A stretch of DNA of 64,000 nucleotides, from assembly GCF_020085105.1 (NCBI RefSeq), contig NC_058046.1, positions 27,436,175-27,500,174 of the forward strand. The letters run 5' to 3'. Source of the DNA: Siniperca chuatsi (lineage: Eukaryota; Chordata; Actinopteri; Centrarchiformes; Sinipercidae). This document shows, in pieces, positions 25,991 to 44,340 of the stretch. Made by a program: the position numbers and the translations under genes. Under the pieces are notes generated by a model. It saw nothing but the letters and a program-made list of their open reading frames with translations. It searched no databases and was not told the DNA's origin. The stretch's first letter is position 1. Each line of letters starts with the position of its first letter.

Positions 25991-26333
25991 AAAAACTCTG
26001 CATGAGAAATTCAAGTTTATGAATGTAGAAAAGATTTGTGGTTGCTGAAAAAGAGTTCCCACACTGTGTATGACCCTGAAGTTACACATAACACCCTGCT
26101 TTTGTCTGTCAAAGCACGGCCAAAGTATACTGTTTTTTTTTTTTTTGTTAGTATCCGAAAAAACAACATACTAAACCAATTTAAACTAACGAGAAATTAT
26201 ACAATACTTGCGCCATCAGATGTTAATCAAACTGCGACTTTAAAATGCCACTATTTAAGTTTGAGATTTCCTTTGTGCATTCCATTGCATTGTGGGAGAA
26301 TAGTGTACATCGACAGCACACAAATTTAACACA

Positions 26334-26339
26334 AATAAA
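26334..26339 (+). terminator. Possible poly(A) signal of secisbp2
   Basis: AATAAA about 1.07 kb after the secisbp2 stop. The 3' UTR length is a guess. Confidence 0.3.
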
Positions 26340-27302
26340 ACAAATTTATTTACACATTCTTAAAAAAAGAAATTCTACAACTACAAATCATTTCTACACA
26401 TTTCAGTTTTCTACAGATTTACAAAGGGTGATACACAACCAGAGACTTCTGAATTATTTCTGAACATAATTTCACAAGCTCAAAATCTTATTGACCCTTA
26501 CTTGAACCGAGTCTTAAGCAACCATGACACACCTAGGTTCAGTTTAGAGTTAAAAGTTAAGCTATGCTGCTTCTTTGCATAAGAAATGAAATCCTTTTTT
26601 ACATGACAAGTCAGAACTTTATGTATCCTGTTTGCACTACATAGTAGAGCCTGTGTTTTTTTTTTATTTGCCTGAGACTACCAAAGTACTACACAATGTA
26701 TGTTGTACTACCTGTGATTAGGTGTAAATGGTAGCATTTGATTTTCTTGTAACAGGAAGAACAGCAAAATAATGTTAAGAAACATTACCTGCTGTTAACT
26801 TGACTTGGTTGAAAAGTTGTTTAGTGAGTTTTCTGTTGACCTACATAATGAGAAAGAAACTATAAAATAGCATAATGATAAAACAGGACAAATTACAGTG
26901 ATCTGCTTAAGTGCTAGGTGACAGCCACGTTGAAAGAAGCAATAAATGACAAATTTTGAAATGGGCAAAATTAATTAAGAATTTAGATTTTAGAGAACTG
27001 AGATGAAGATTGTAATAGAGAGAAGACTTATGATTATGACCTATGAACATTTTGAAGTAGAAATTGCTAATATAAACATTTCAGTCAAAGGTGGTGTAAT
27101 GTCGGATGTGGTAAAAATGTTCCAAATCTTAGGTTAAGTGTAGAAATAGGTTATTATTGAATATTATTGTTATTGGAAGTTGGTATGGGATTGGGTCCAT
27201 GCAAGGTGGACCTGATAGCACGAAGCATCACGTCTTGCAGAATTATGTCTTGGTACAATTCTGCAGGGAGGAAGAGGAAGATGTTAATAGGCTGTTTTCA
27301 TG

Positions 27303-27400
27303 GCAGACATTTTGACATGTTACAACAGGAAAAGCACAGGTGTTATTAATGTTATTAGTAACACCTGTGCTTTTCCAGCTATGACAAGCCAAATGTCTGC
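27303..27400. repeat. Long inverted repeat (hairpin)
   Basis: Arms share a perfect 18-bp core, GGAAAAGCACAGGTGTTA at 27328-27345 and its complement at 27359-27376. An outer 10-bp match (GCAGACATTT at 27303, complement at 27391-27400) is separated from the core by a looser stretch. The loop is about 13 nt. No known miRNA recognised. Confidence 0.7.
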
Positions 27401-27427
27401 TGAAGTCATAAGTTTCATATGAATCTT

Positions 27428-27825
27428 ACAGGAAAAGTTCAACATTTTGGGAAATATGCTCATTCGCTTCCTGGTGGAGAGTTAGATGAGAAGATGAAGC
27501 CACTCTCATATTGGTCTGTTAAGGCTACAGCTGGTTAGCTTAGTTTAGCATAAAGACTTGAAACAGGGGGAAACAACTAGCCTGGCTCTGTGCCAAAGTA
27601 ACAAAATCTGGCTATTAGCACCTCTAAAGCTAACATATCATATCTCATTTGTTTAATCCTTGCAAAAATTGAAGTATAAAAACGACTATTCACTGTTTTA
27701 CGGGTCGTTTATGTGCCAGACTATTTCTTGGCTCTCATCAGTTCCCGGCATTCAGCAGAGACTCCAGGAAGTTGTTTGCCGCCAATAAATAGTCCAGCAA
27801 CGTCAAACTTATCCTTTAAATGCTA
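27428..27825. mobile_element. MITE with both inverted ends
   Basis: Left end GGAAAAGTTCAACATTTTGG; right end AACTTATCCTTTAAA, roughly its inverse complement. Internal sequence is shared with 13196-13530 (GAGTTAGATGAGAAGATG, GCATAAAGACTTGAAACAGG). No coding capacity. Confidence 0.6.
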
Positions 27826-28195
27826 TATTATAAAGTGGTTCAGTAAATTCTGTGGTGGTAAGAGACCAAACTGTGAAACAATAGGAACTTAAAACTGCAC
27901 AATGCAAGGCCCTAATGTTGTTGTAAAGATATATTTTTTGATTCAGCTTTTATAAATTCTTGACTATTAACTCTGTATATAAGATGGAGTATAGACAAAT
28001 TTCCTAGCAGAATGGAGATACAAACAGCACATTATTTTTTTATTACATTAATAATCAGATGTTTCAGTTGTCTCATGTTAAATAGGAAATTTCAATCAGA
28101 GGACAGTTTGGAGTTGATCAATTACATTATCAATGTAAAGTGTCATTTGCATAAAGAGGACAAATACAGTATTTTACTTTGAGTGTGGGTCATTA

Positions 28196-28255
28196 ATATA
28201 CAAGAGGAAGAGTAGTGGACAGAGTACGCTTCCCTGAGGCATCCCAATATCACTG
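28196..28255 (-). mobile_element. Reverse-transcriptase scrap of a LINE
   Basis: The minus strand reads GMPQGSVLCPLLFLLYIND, the conserved RT block of non-LTR elements. I can extend it only a few codons either side. Confidence 0.65.
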
Positions 28256-29239
28256 AGGGGGAGAGTCTTCAAAACTAAAAATCTAACCACCTGGAAACTG
28301 TTTAAATGTAAAGAAAAAAGGAAAATTAAGAAAGAATTGGATATTTTTGTAATTTCAAATGATTAACATTTGTCAGTAGATATTACAGGTAATCTGAATG
28401 ATGTGAATAAAAAATCTTGGAAAATATTTTAGTTGTATCTGAAACATTCAATTTACTCAAACATTTTGTTTATTTGGGGGTTAAAGAAAAGAAGAAACAT
28501 CCTCCATGAGAGAACTTTTAAAACCATAGTTCTCAAATAGACCAAAGACCAAAAAAAAGTAATAAATAATTTATTAGCAATTACAAACTCCTTAAAAAAA
28601 TCTAATCATTTGTGATTTTAAATAAAACAATTAAAATGAGTAATATTTTCAACATTTTGGAATGAAACTCAATATGTCAAATGAGTTAGTAATTTTAAAA
28701 TCAGTTGCAGTTTTAAGTATATAGCATGTAGCATAATAAATAAACTGTTTAGTTGATTAGATTACTTGTTTGTTACTTTTAACATGTTTATGTGCAGTCT
28801 GTTTATTTTCTTCCAGATAAATCTTTAGTTTAACTGGATCAAATGAAAGCACAATCTTATGAGCAAGTACGACCAGATTTACTTGTTGCCTACATCATAA
28901 TATGTCACTGCATAAATATATTGAGTGCCATGAATATTCTATTGTAGTGACTGTGATGACTTTGAAAGAAACAGAGTGGAGCAGCGTTTTCTTGTGTACA
29001 CCAGATAAACCAGAATGACCTGAATTTACCTGAGGCAAAAACAACAAACTGCAAAACCATTATCTAATCATTTCATCACCAACTACTCTTTAAAAGGATA
29101 CATCTGGTGACATTTTTCTTAATCTCAACAAATCCCATGCAAAGCAAACAGATTACTTGATCTTATTAACGAATATTCTGTGTAGCCAAAGCCTGATATA
29201 CAGCAGTTTATAGAGCTCCACTGTTGTCCAACAAGACTT

Positions 29240-29740
29240 AAGAGCGGCTCTGTGAGGCTGTACTTAGGCACATCGTGCTTTGAACTAAATGCTGTTACAG
29301 TTGATGTTTAGCAGGTATAATGTTTACCATGTTCACCATCTAAGTTTAGCCTTTTAGCAAGCTAACATTTGCTAATTAGTACTAAACGCAAAGTACAGCT
29401 GGGGCTGATGAGAATGTAATTAGTTTTGCAGGTATTTGGTCATCAACCAAAGTATTGGGCAAATTGAAATTGTGACTTGATGATGGCGCTAGATGGAAAG
29501 TCAGGATCACCAAAGTTATTACATTTATTCTCTAGGGACCTTGAATATACGTAGCAGATTTCACAACAATGCATTCGGTAGATGTCAAGATATTTCACTC
29601 AAAACCAAAAATGTCAACCTCATGGTGGCACTAGATGCAAAGTCCTAGGATCACCAAAGTCATGCAGATTCATCCTGTGGGGAACATGAATGTCTGTACC
29701 AAATGTCATGGCAATCCATTTGATAATTATGACAAATATA
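29240..29740 (+). mobile_element. Non-autonomous repeat, family A, copy 1
   Basis: Order of shared words: GATGTTTAGCAGGTATAATG, TTACCATGTTCACCATCT, AACATTTGCTAATTAG, TTTTGCAGGTATTTGGTCAT, GTCATGGCAATCCAT. No ORF. Other copies, all in the same orientation: 31985-32530, 33975-34310, 43190-43560, 61635-62045. Confidence 0.7.
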
Positions 29741-29821
29741 GACTAGATCTCCAGCCTTTTTCTTCAACTCTCAACAGTAAATCAGTCATTTGTATTTGGA
29801 CATTGCATATAAAACAAAATT

Positions 29822-35542
<5,721 letters not shown>

Positions 35543-35570
35543 CCTGGCACAAACCGTCACGCTGTGTGTC

Positions 35571-37600
35571 CTGAAACACAAAGTGACGTCACCAGCACGT
35601 GGTTAATGAGGTGATGTCTTGTTTTTACCTAAAACAAGAAGATATGAAGGGAAAACAACAAGCAATAATTGTTTGTACATGTTGTAGCCGACACATACAT
35701 GCCATCTACGGTCATCACATGCTGTTGAAACACGATATAGGCCTACTACTAAAAATATGTGAGAATTAACATGCAAGTTATGATTTGACTGACAGCAACA
35801 TACATATCATCTGCAACATCACAAAAAAAAAACAACGTGAGGGTTATTAATTAACGAAGACTGTTTCGAAGAGGAACTGGATTTACCAGAATTAGCCAGG
35901 CAACTGTGAAAAGGATTACGCTATATCCTGGTGGTACTGTGTTAAATCTTTAACAAATCTTTAATATTCAGTTCAGAAACATAATTCAGTCATAAATGAT
36001 TGATTGCTAGGGATAAATACTTGTTTTTTTAAACTCATAGGCCTCACTAATGTTGCTTTCTGAAATAACTAAAATGGACTTTATACAATTTTTTATACTT
36101 TCTTATTCCTGGGAGCTCATCTTTAGTGAGATCCACTGACTTAAATAAAGATCACACACACAGTGCACAGATATATGAAACATGTTGGAAACTAAAATGC
36201 ATGTCAGAGTGTCACACGCAGATTTTCTGCAGGCTTTTGGACTGGAGGTTGACTGATTGACAGAGTGAGCCCTCTGCAGATTTATGCTCCCTGGTTCAGA
36301 CTCCAAATACCTTTTTCTTTGCTATGTAACAACGGTGAAATGCTTCGTGCAATTAGTCACCTGAAGAGGTGTGGGAAAGCATCCGCTGCCTGCCTGTAAT
36401 TTATAGGACGCCACAAAGGGCTTACAGCTTTGGCTGATTTTTTTTCTCTTTCTTGTTTTGTACAGTAACCACAGTGACAACAAGCTCAGTTTCATCCGAC
36501 ACCTGCTATGACAAGTTTTAACAGGATCGCTTGAGCAAGGCGGGAACTGGATGAGGCTTATTTCTCAATTCAAAAAAAAATAATAATAATGCAGCTATAC
36601 ACTCAGACTAAGCAGCGTGTGCTGGGGTAATACTATTTAACATTTCATTTGCAGATGACATTTTTTTTTATTCTCATAGAAACCAATGCCTTACAGCGAT
36701 TCTTTTAATGAACTAAATTACTTGAAGTTGAAGCAACATTAACATTATTGTAATGAAAACATCTTTAATTTTGCCCTACATCAGAAACAATTTATGTAAA
36801 TATTGTGCTTCTAGAGTGAGTCACTAAAATACAGTCTTCATTACGATAATTTGTACTAAAACAGAACAACATATATCAGGATTAACAAGAAACATGCTGA
36901 AATTCTGTACTGTTATGTTACTATTGTTCCATGTTGTTCCACTTAAAATGTTACTGAAATACTCAACACACTGTAGAGATTATGAAATCTTATAACAACA
37001 TCATAGTCACCCTTTCCATAAACTGCCATTCTTGGTGTAAATTATTCACTTTAAAATGATCAATCAATCAGCAGAAAAGCAACTGATACCTATAATAATC
37101 TCCATTAATAATTTAAGTCATTTAACAAACTAAAAACTCCAGTAACCGTTTAAAGTGTTTCTGTTAGGTTTTTCTATTTATGGTGGACAAAATAATAGAA
37201 AAACTAAATTTTTTTCATCATATTGCGATACAAAATTAGGTTACAACACGGCTAAACAACCCTTTTAATTGAAACTGAACATTATACGCTAAGTTACTCA
37301 AGGGTAGTAAGCCTGCTTAATGCGTATTGTTACACTGTATTGCATTACATTGCACAGCTAGGTGTTCATGTTGTGTCTTCTCCCAGTAGTAGTCTACCTT
37401 ACCTGCGAGCACACACACACACACACACACACCAAAACGAAACTCAAAGAAAAACGCCAATCTCTAAACATAGTCTTAACTAGTTTTAAACGCATTTTTG
37501 CCAACAGCTGCAAGGACAGTAAAAAAACAAACAAAAACAAAAGTATGCGACACAAATAAAGGTTACTACAGCTCAGGTGTTCACTCACCTCACTCACCAA
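35571..37600 (-). promoter_or_regulatory. prlr 5' region: non-coding exon and conserved CRE/E-box block
   Basis: The signal-peptide exon has an acceptor at 35571-35572 (GTTTCAG|GACACACAGCG, minus strand), so a non-coding exon lies upstream. Tandem GTGAGT donors near 37579-37597 could end it. Just upstream of the acceptor are a full CRE octamer TGACGTCA (35584-35591) and an E-box CACGTG (35596-35601), both kept in the duplicate at about 46015-46033. An internal promoter is possible but unproven. Confidence 0.4.
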
Positions 37601-38842
37601 TTTAGGACGGGTTCGACCTTCGCTCCTTTGTAAATGAACTACATTTCAGCGACACAACGACGGAGGACAAAAATAGCCTTCTTCAGTCATGAGATTGCAT
37701 TAACGTTATTGAGACGACCTTCTCACACCTGGCAACCGGTGCGTCTGACACCTCAGGTGGGATCTGATATGAGGAAGAGGTGTCCGCTGAGTCATGAAGG
37801 GGAGGGGTTTGTTGTCCACACGACTTGCCCACCTTGGTGCAACACCGCCGACATTAGTGATGGGAATTACCGCTATCACTTCTGCTGGTCACTGCCTAAG
37901 TTACATGCTTATTTGTTGCAAGAAATAAATATGCAAGATTCTTCATCTGCAATGCATTGAAATATTCTGAAGTATTGACGGTTAAGAAAATAACACCCTA
38001 TTAATGAAATAGTATGGTTAATAAATAATTACACAACAGACACATACAGTATATTTCAATTTAATTTGTATGATATAATATGAAACACAAAAATATTTCT
38101 GCAGTTCGAAAGTGTCGTTTGTTCGTTGTCATGCAGTTCTTTTGCGGGGTGGCTAATGGTAGGCCACTCGAGTCAATTGTTAACACTTCATGCCTTGATG
38201 CTGTTTATGTGTTATATATTGCCATATCATAAACGAAATGTCACTTCTGTTCCACTGGCCGATATCATTCCCCATCTGTAAGCATAAAAAAGATCGATGG
38301 GCATTAAAAAAAAAAACTTTTGTTGGCATCCAGCTAGCATTAACAGCTAACTAACAGACAGATCGGTTGGTTTGTTGCGCACTTAAATTAACGCAGTGGC
38401 CAGTTACTGAAAAATAATCAAATACAAGTAAAATTAAAACACAGTTTAACTACATTATTTAGCCACACCGAGCTGATTTTTACAGAGCAAACACACGAGG
38501 CTGCCATCCGCAGCGCCATCTTGAGCAACAACCTAGCCCCGCGAGCTTAGCTACCACAATGTACTAGCTAGTGCAGCCGCCTACAAGAAGTCGTTATCTT
38601 CCAGTAATGTTAGGTCGTTTCAAGGAAACTACATGCCAGTGGAAAAGGAGTGACATGCTGTTACTATCCTATATGGAATAATGCAAGTAGTTCACAAAAA
38701 AATGGGTTTGTACCAGGGCTAACAGTTAAACTGTTATTTTCCCAAAGAACAGGTCAGCCATCTTAGCAGTGAGTAATTATTGATAGGAAGTAAAAAGTTA
38801 ATGGAACAATTTATCTTTTAAACTCTGAATCCTCCACATAGA

Positions 38843-38897
<55 letters not shown>

Positions 38898-39060
38898 CCT
38901 CCACCATACGCATTACATAAAACTCATCTTGATGCATAAACAATCTTTGGCAGGGTCAGGACAGTGCAGTAGTAGGTGTGCCAGTATCACTTTCTTCCCG
39001 GAAGTAGACCTTTTGTCTTGAAGTAAACTGCTGTCAAGTGTAAGCAATAAAGGAGAGACA
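37601..39060. promoter_or_regulatory. Head-to-head spacer between prlr and the remnant malt1 exon 1
   Basis: Divergent arrangement. Matches 46796-47955 in patches (CGTCTGACACCTCAGGT; AACGAAATGTCACTTCTGTT; GACAGTGCAGTAG). An (AT)n tract at 38845-38894 is specific to this copy. Confidence 0.5.
38845..38894. repeat. (AT)n microsatellite
   Basis: About 25 AT units. Not present in the paralogous spacer near 47.6 kb. Confidence 0.9.
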
Positions 39061-41065
39061 GACGGCGATGGCAGACGGTTTACAGTCAGGTAGGCTGAAA
39101 ATGATTCAGACTGAAAACTATAGAAAATCACAGTGTATGTTGTTAAAACAAGTATCTCTGACACCCAACACTTTTTAATTCCTGTGTCATTACTGTAGTA
39201 CTCCTGTGACATTGTGAATGCCTATTATGTTCAGATAGATACGCACTTTATTAATGACAATGGGAAATTAGTGTTACAGCACTAGTTACATAAGTAACAA
39301 AACAAATTAGTAAAGTATAGAAAATACAATAAAATAGCAATTAATTACAGCTTATAAACCCTTCATAATGGATGCCTTATAAGAAGTGGTACCCATAACT
39401 TAATTTAAACCCCTAAATTGTTCCTGTAACTGCATGTGGGTCATGACCAGGATTATTATTATATAAACACTAACACAAGGCTCGCAGGGTTTGATCTCCA
39501 GGTTTCACATGCATGAATGTATTTGATTTGACTTATGTCACTTTCAATTAATTGTGAAGTGAAAGGATGGCAGTATTCCAACCAACAATTATTTGATCCT
39601 AATAACATGTATTGCCTGTGTAACCTGATATATCTATCATTACTCTGTGCCGTAGACCTCCACTGTTGTCCAAAATCTATTAGAAAAACACATCAGTGAG
39701 CCACATTGTTGCACTGGGTGACGTGTTCTTTTATTACCATGAATATTGGCATTGTAGTTTATTTTACTGCTCTAAAAACTCACTTGAGCCCCAACAATTT
39801 GAAGTTGGACAGTACTGAGAGATTGTTAGTTTTGGTCCTTTCATATTTTTTGTTAACAATAAGAAAAATATAGAATAACACCAGCCTTATCTTTTAAATT
39901 TAAATTTGATTAATTGAACCAATTGCATGATAATTAGATGTTTCATCTACCAGTAGAGTAAGGCTTACTTTCCCTCTGACTAATCAGTTGCTTCAGAGTC
40001 AACAGAATATTTTAATATATAAATACGTAAAATAAGTAAAAAATACTCAGGTAATATGATGTTAATATATTTGTATTTTTGATTCCTACATGATGTTTAC
40101 ACTATTAGAGGAGGTGGATGTAAAGGTACTCAGCATTTACACATACTCTTTATTATTATTTTTTTTTATTTAGAATTTTTAGAACTTGTATATACAAAAA
40201 CACAAACAAGATACAACTACACACAAGCCCCAATCCCAATACACACACCTACATACAGTAAAAAAAACAAAAAAACATAGACAAAGCAACACAAACACAA
40301 AAAAGGTTGCCAGAGTAGCAAATAATTGTCCGTGCATGCCCAGATATGCTGCATCTCCAGCGTCCTCAGCCACCGTGACGATAATGTCCGCACAGGTTGA
40401 AACTGTCCGTACATTGTCACAGTTTGGGGACAGTCTGGAGCACGATTTAAAAGGTAGTTTAAAACTGTACATCAGGCCACATAACTCAACCTACACTAAT
40501 TAGTTTTAGCAGAGTCCGTTTGCTCTCTGATGTAATTAATAAAGGGACCCCAAATCTTAACAAATGTACTCTCTGAGTCATGCAGAGTACCTAATCTCCT
40601 CCACATAAAGACAGGAAACCATGTCATTGCGCCACTTTAAAACAAGGAGAGGAGGTAGATTTCCATTCTCTCAAAATAGCCCTTTAGCTATAACCATACA
40701 AAACATTAAAGCTTGCTGGGTCTCATATGTCTTAGGGATATTTTAGAACAACCCAAAACAGCAAGTACGCAGTCTGGGTGGATTTGTTTCCCAATAATTA
40801 AACTAAGTAAATTAAATATTTCCTCCCAAAATGTTTTAACTTCAAGTCTGGTCTTTGAAAAATGAATGTGATGCATGGCCTTCAACTGTGATGCTCTCCG
40901 TCCCCTCACCCCGAAGCTCATCAGATATCTCAGAACCAAAGATATAAAGTGTGTTGGAGGGTTAATCAAACAGCTATAAATGCCATTGTGTTTGGTATTC
41001 AACGAAATATTACTCACTTCCTTCCAGTCTTTTTTTGTGTGTGATTGTGATTTGTATCATCATCT
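39040..41065 (+). pseudogene. Decayed 5' fragment of malt1 from the tandem duplication
   Basis: Only the last ~29 bases of malt1 exon 1 survive (39061-39089: GCAGACGGTTTACAGTCAG followed by GTAGGCTG), after an internal deletion that removed the start and most of the death-domain sequence. Intron 1 sequence follows. Exons 2-6 are gone. From 39420 it matches malt1 intron 6 (52757 onward). The 24-nt exon equivalent is at 40090-40113, with its acceptor TAG changed to TAC. Then comes an inserted LINE fragment (40150-40960) and intron sequence matching 54225-54300. The paracaspase exons were never included in the duplicate. Confidence 0.8.
40150..40960 (-). mobile_element. 3' end of an L1-type LINE inserted in the malt1 pseudogene
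   Basis: Minus strand near 40600-40500 reads RRLGTLHDSESTFVKIWGPF then an INYIRE segment and a stop, like the C-terminus of fish L1-type ORF2 proteins. No equivalent exists in the paralogous malt1 intron between 53700 and 54225, so it inserted after the duplication. Confidence 0.55.
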
Positions 41066-41080
41066 GTCATCAGTCTCAAA
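41066..41080. other. Tandem-duplication junction
   Basis: To the left, sequence matches malt1 intron 8 (about 54300). To the right, it matches the middle of the last prlr exon (about 30100). No long repeat is shared at both parent breakpoints by eye. Confidence 0.7.
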
Positions 41081-41352
41081 CATTTTCTTTCCCACGGATG
41101 AGAATATTGTCACTGTTCACCTTTTTTCACACTGCTGTATGTTTTCCTCGTGTCTCTGAATATCCACGTAAACAGCTGTTTGTGAAGGGTTTGGCTGCTT
41201 GATCTGTCGCTTCTGTGTTTACAAAGTTTGTACTTGAACCCTGCGGTTTCTGAGTTGGCAGCTGGGGTGGCTCCATGTTTGAGAAACTCGTCTGAGTGAA
41301 ACATATTGCTCTTAAAGTTATCTATTTCATTCTTACTTTCCCCAGCGTTCAA

Positions 41353-41530
41353 CCTGAAGACGTTATCAATGCCCTGATCATCAACCAGAGCTTTCCTCTT
41401 ATGGTGGCCTGGAACAACCAGATGGATGACTACCTAATTGTGTCTTGACAATGGTTACAGGGCTTCTGCCAAATCCCCCCACCCCCCCGTCTAAGAAAAG
41501 GAAGATTATTATTCCTGTTGGCTCGAGTCC
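41353..41530 (+). other. Micro-inversion within the prlr pseudogene
   Basis: CTGAAGACGTTATCAATGCC then CTGATCATCAACCAG reads on the plus strand. In the working gene the same sequence reads on the minus strand (30625 down to about 30450). Both flanks keep the minus orientation, so about 175 bp flipped in place. Confidence 0.8.
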
Positions 41531-41989
41531 AAAGCCACTACAACAATGCAGATGCAATATTACCTAGAGAGGTTGAAAATCAACTCCTCTTATCTCTGGA
41601 TCAGGAACAGGGGGCAGAACACACCGCTTCACACAATGACTCAAATTATCCTATCATCTTGACTGTATATAAAAAGTGATATATCTTATTTTGCAAGAGA
41701 TTTTCTTTTCATGACTAAGATACACATAGCTGCTATAAATAGAAGCGCAGAGGTGGAAACCAATATCCAAAACAGTCTCTGCTTCCGATCTTATCTAGCT
41801 TTAAAAAAAAGAAAGTGGCATTTTTCCTTTATTATTAGTACATGTAACAGTTGCCACCTCGCTGTAAAGCTAAAGATGGAGCAAAAAGTCTGAGACTCCA
41901 CTCGCTCCAGAAGCTGTGGTCTAATCTACAGCACACCTGGGGTAGTGTACAGGTCTGTTGTTTATTTAAACATAACTGATGCAAACAAA

Positions 41990-42200
41990 CTAGAGCTGCA
42001 ACTAACAGTTGTTTTCTCTGATCAAGTTTGGGCCAAAAAATACCAGAAAAGAGCAAAATAAAAATGTCCATCACAATTCAACAGAGCTCCAAGGTCACGT
42101 CTCCAAATGCATTCTTTTGTCCAACCAAGGGTCAAAAAGCCAAAGTTAATGGCACTTTTCCTTCAAAAAGTTTTTTACATGTTGGCAGTGGGGCAGACAT
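41990..42200. mobile_element. Partial MITE, GGGCTGCAACTAA family
   Basis: AGAGCTGCAACTAACAGTTG at the left, then decayed internal sequence as in 5891-6683. Inside the prlr pseudogene. Confidence 0.45.
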
Positions 42201-43189
42201 TTTGTTTACTTGCAGATCACAGATTGCACACAATGTGCAGCAGTCCTCTAATGACGACGTCTGTTTTGGGAACCGAAAAAGGATAACAAAAAGTGAATAA
42301 TTTTTTACAGTTTTTCACACAACATTTAACACTCACCTCCCACTTGTTGTTGCTCTCTTGTTTGTTTCATAGTTCATTGGTGATCCAGCTGGACTTGGTG
42401 TTATGGTGATGCTCCCATCTGATATGGAGACATGGACTGTCCTCTCCCTGGGACAAAATCTAATGCGGTGGAATTACTATTTTCTTACATGGGACACTAT
42501 TCTGATCACATATGCAACTACCCGCATAACCAAACAAAATATGTGAAACTTGATGAGAGACCGTACACAAGTGTTACACCGGGCATAAACCAGTTCTGCC
42601 TCATTCTGTTTAGGTTTTAATTTGTGCCTCGTGTCTGTCACTCAGTATTTTTCCATTCCTTACTACGCTCAAGACTGCTGCACAACCAGTGAAACTGCCA
42701 ATCAAGTGTATCACCCCTAGTCTGACATAAAACACTAAGCAGATTAAGCTGTTCTTGATTATTATTAATAATTTTTAGAGAATTGTTTTCACTTTGAATT
42801 AAACATTAATTTTGAGTCACAGTTAATCAGTGCCAGAAAATCCTATGTATGTCCACTGTGGTTCAGTGTTGTAAAACAACAATCCATTAAGTCCAAGGGA
42901 GGTCAGTACTTGTGACATTAGACATTGTACAGTAAGTAGTACAGTGCAGAGCCAAACCCACAGGAATCATATTCTTCATATTTGTCATAACCCAGAAAAA
43001 ACCCTAAAAGCCACTTCTTCAATCTGAAAATCTCCTTCAGTTACTGACTTTGTTATTCTGCATTTTGGTTTTTCTTACTTGCCTTCCTTGTCTTCATTTA
43101 AGTACAGGTGGAATTGTGTCGATGTTTATATCTTTTTTTCCCTTTACAAATCAATGTGTCTCCTGAAGTTTGACTCATTCATCATAGCA

Positions 43190-43560
43190 CTAAATACAAA
43201 TTGCAGCCGATGGGAATGACATTACTTTTGCAGGTATTTGGTTGTAAACAAAAGTATTGGACAAACTAAATTGTTGACTTGATGGTGGCACTCGACGATC
43301 GGCTGGGCATTATGGATATCTGTACAAAATTTTGTGCCAATCCATCTAGTAGCTGAGATATTTCACTGGATAAGTGAAAAGTTTGACCTGTTGGTGGCGC
43401 TACTAGAAAAGTCAGGGGATCACTAAAGTCATTAGGATTCATCCTATGGGCACCATGAACCATGAATTTCATGGCAATCCATCCAGTAGTTACTAGGTCT
43501 GGACCAAAGTGGTGAACAAACTGACAGACCAGCATTAGAGCCATGTCGTTAGCATGTGAT
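43190..43560 (+). mobile_element. Non-autonomous repeat, family A, copy 4
   Basis: GCAGGTATTTGGTTGTAAAC, ATTCATCCTATGGGCACCAT and TGGCAATCCATCCAGTAGTT. In the prlr pseudogene, at the place matching 33975-34310 in the working gene. Confidence 0.6.
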
Positions 43561-43569
43561 AGTTTACTC

Positions 43570-44240
43570 TCCAGGTAAATACGTGGGAAATAAATGCAGC
43601 TGCAGAGTCTTTTTGAACTTGACAAGAATAGAATTCTGTACAAAAACACCGAATCCTCATTTTTTTAAAACATGAAAATGGTCATATTAAAAGTTACTGA
43701 ATATCAGTTATCAGTGAAAGTTGGCATTTTGCCCTCAGGCCAGGGGGAGTGAAGGTCACACAGGTTTACTTGCACAGCAACAAAGATTTGTGCTCAGCTG
43801 ACTGAGTACAAGTGTGTGAACAAGGGAGCCGGTAGTTTTCCACTCGCCTGTCCACCAGGGCTGGATTTAGCCAGTCTGGCCTGAGGCTGCAGTAAAAAGA
43901 TTGTAGAGGGACATTTTGTTACAGTCAACACACACAATTGTTTTATCCTTGTAGTTTTAGGTGTGTGCACATTTGTTGTGTTTAACTGTCTTCCCTTCTT
44001 AAATTTGTGCGCCACGGCTTAGGAGACTGGCACAGCCCACCCCACAGATTTGTTGTGAGCAGTTTCATATATATTTATTATGCCCATAAAAATTCTAAAA
44101 GTAAGAGTAAGTAAACTTAGCAATTATCTCATGGCACTTTTCAGATAGAGCAGGTCTAGATGGTACTCTTTATAATATTATTTACAGAGACCCAACAATT
44201 CCCACCTTTAAGAGGCTTTAATCAGATCCAGACTCAGGGT
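43570..44240. other. Unassigned sequence inside the prlr pseudogene
   Basis: Stands where prlr exon 2 and flanks should be, but I see no resemblance to 34310-34560. No gene recognised. Probably inserted or rearranged sequence. Confidence 0.35.
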
Positions 44241-44258
44241 CTGCTGCTGCCAGTTGGG

Positions 44259-44261
<3 letters not shown>

Positions 44262-44339
<78 letters not shown>
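44262..44339. repeat. (GA)n microsatellite
   Basis: About 39 uninterrupted GA units. They create false Glu/Arg and Leu/Ser ORFs on both strands. Confidence 0.95.

Positions 44340-44340
<1 letters not shown>

Larger units (their letters stand above)
26340..29821. other. Spacer between the convergent secisbp2 and prlr genes
   Basis: AT-rich. It contains a 98-bp hairpin (27303-27400), a MITE (27428-27825), a LINE scrap (28196-28255) and a repeat copy (29240-29740) that probably lies in the prlr 3' UTR. I recognise no gene in it. Confidence 0.5.

Noticed and set aside
37634-37960. 108-aa plus-strand ORF between prlr and the malt1 remnant
   Set aside because: The paralogous sequence at 46.85-47.05 kb does not keep the frame, so it is not constrained coding sequence.
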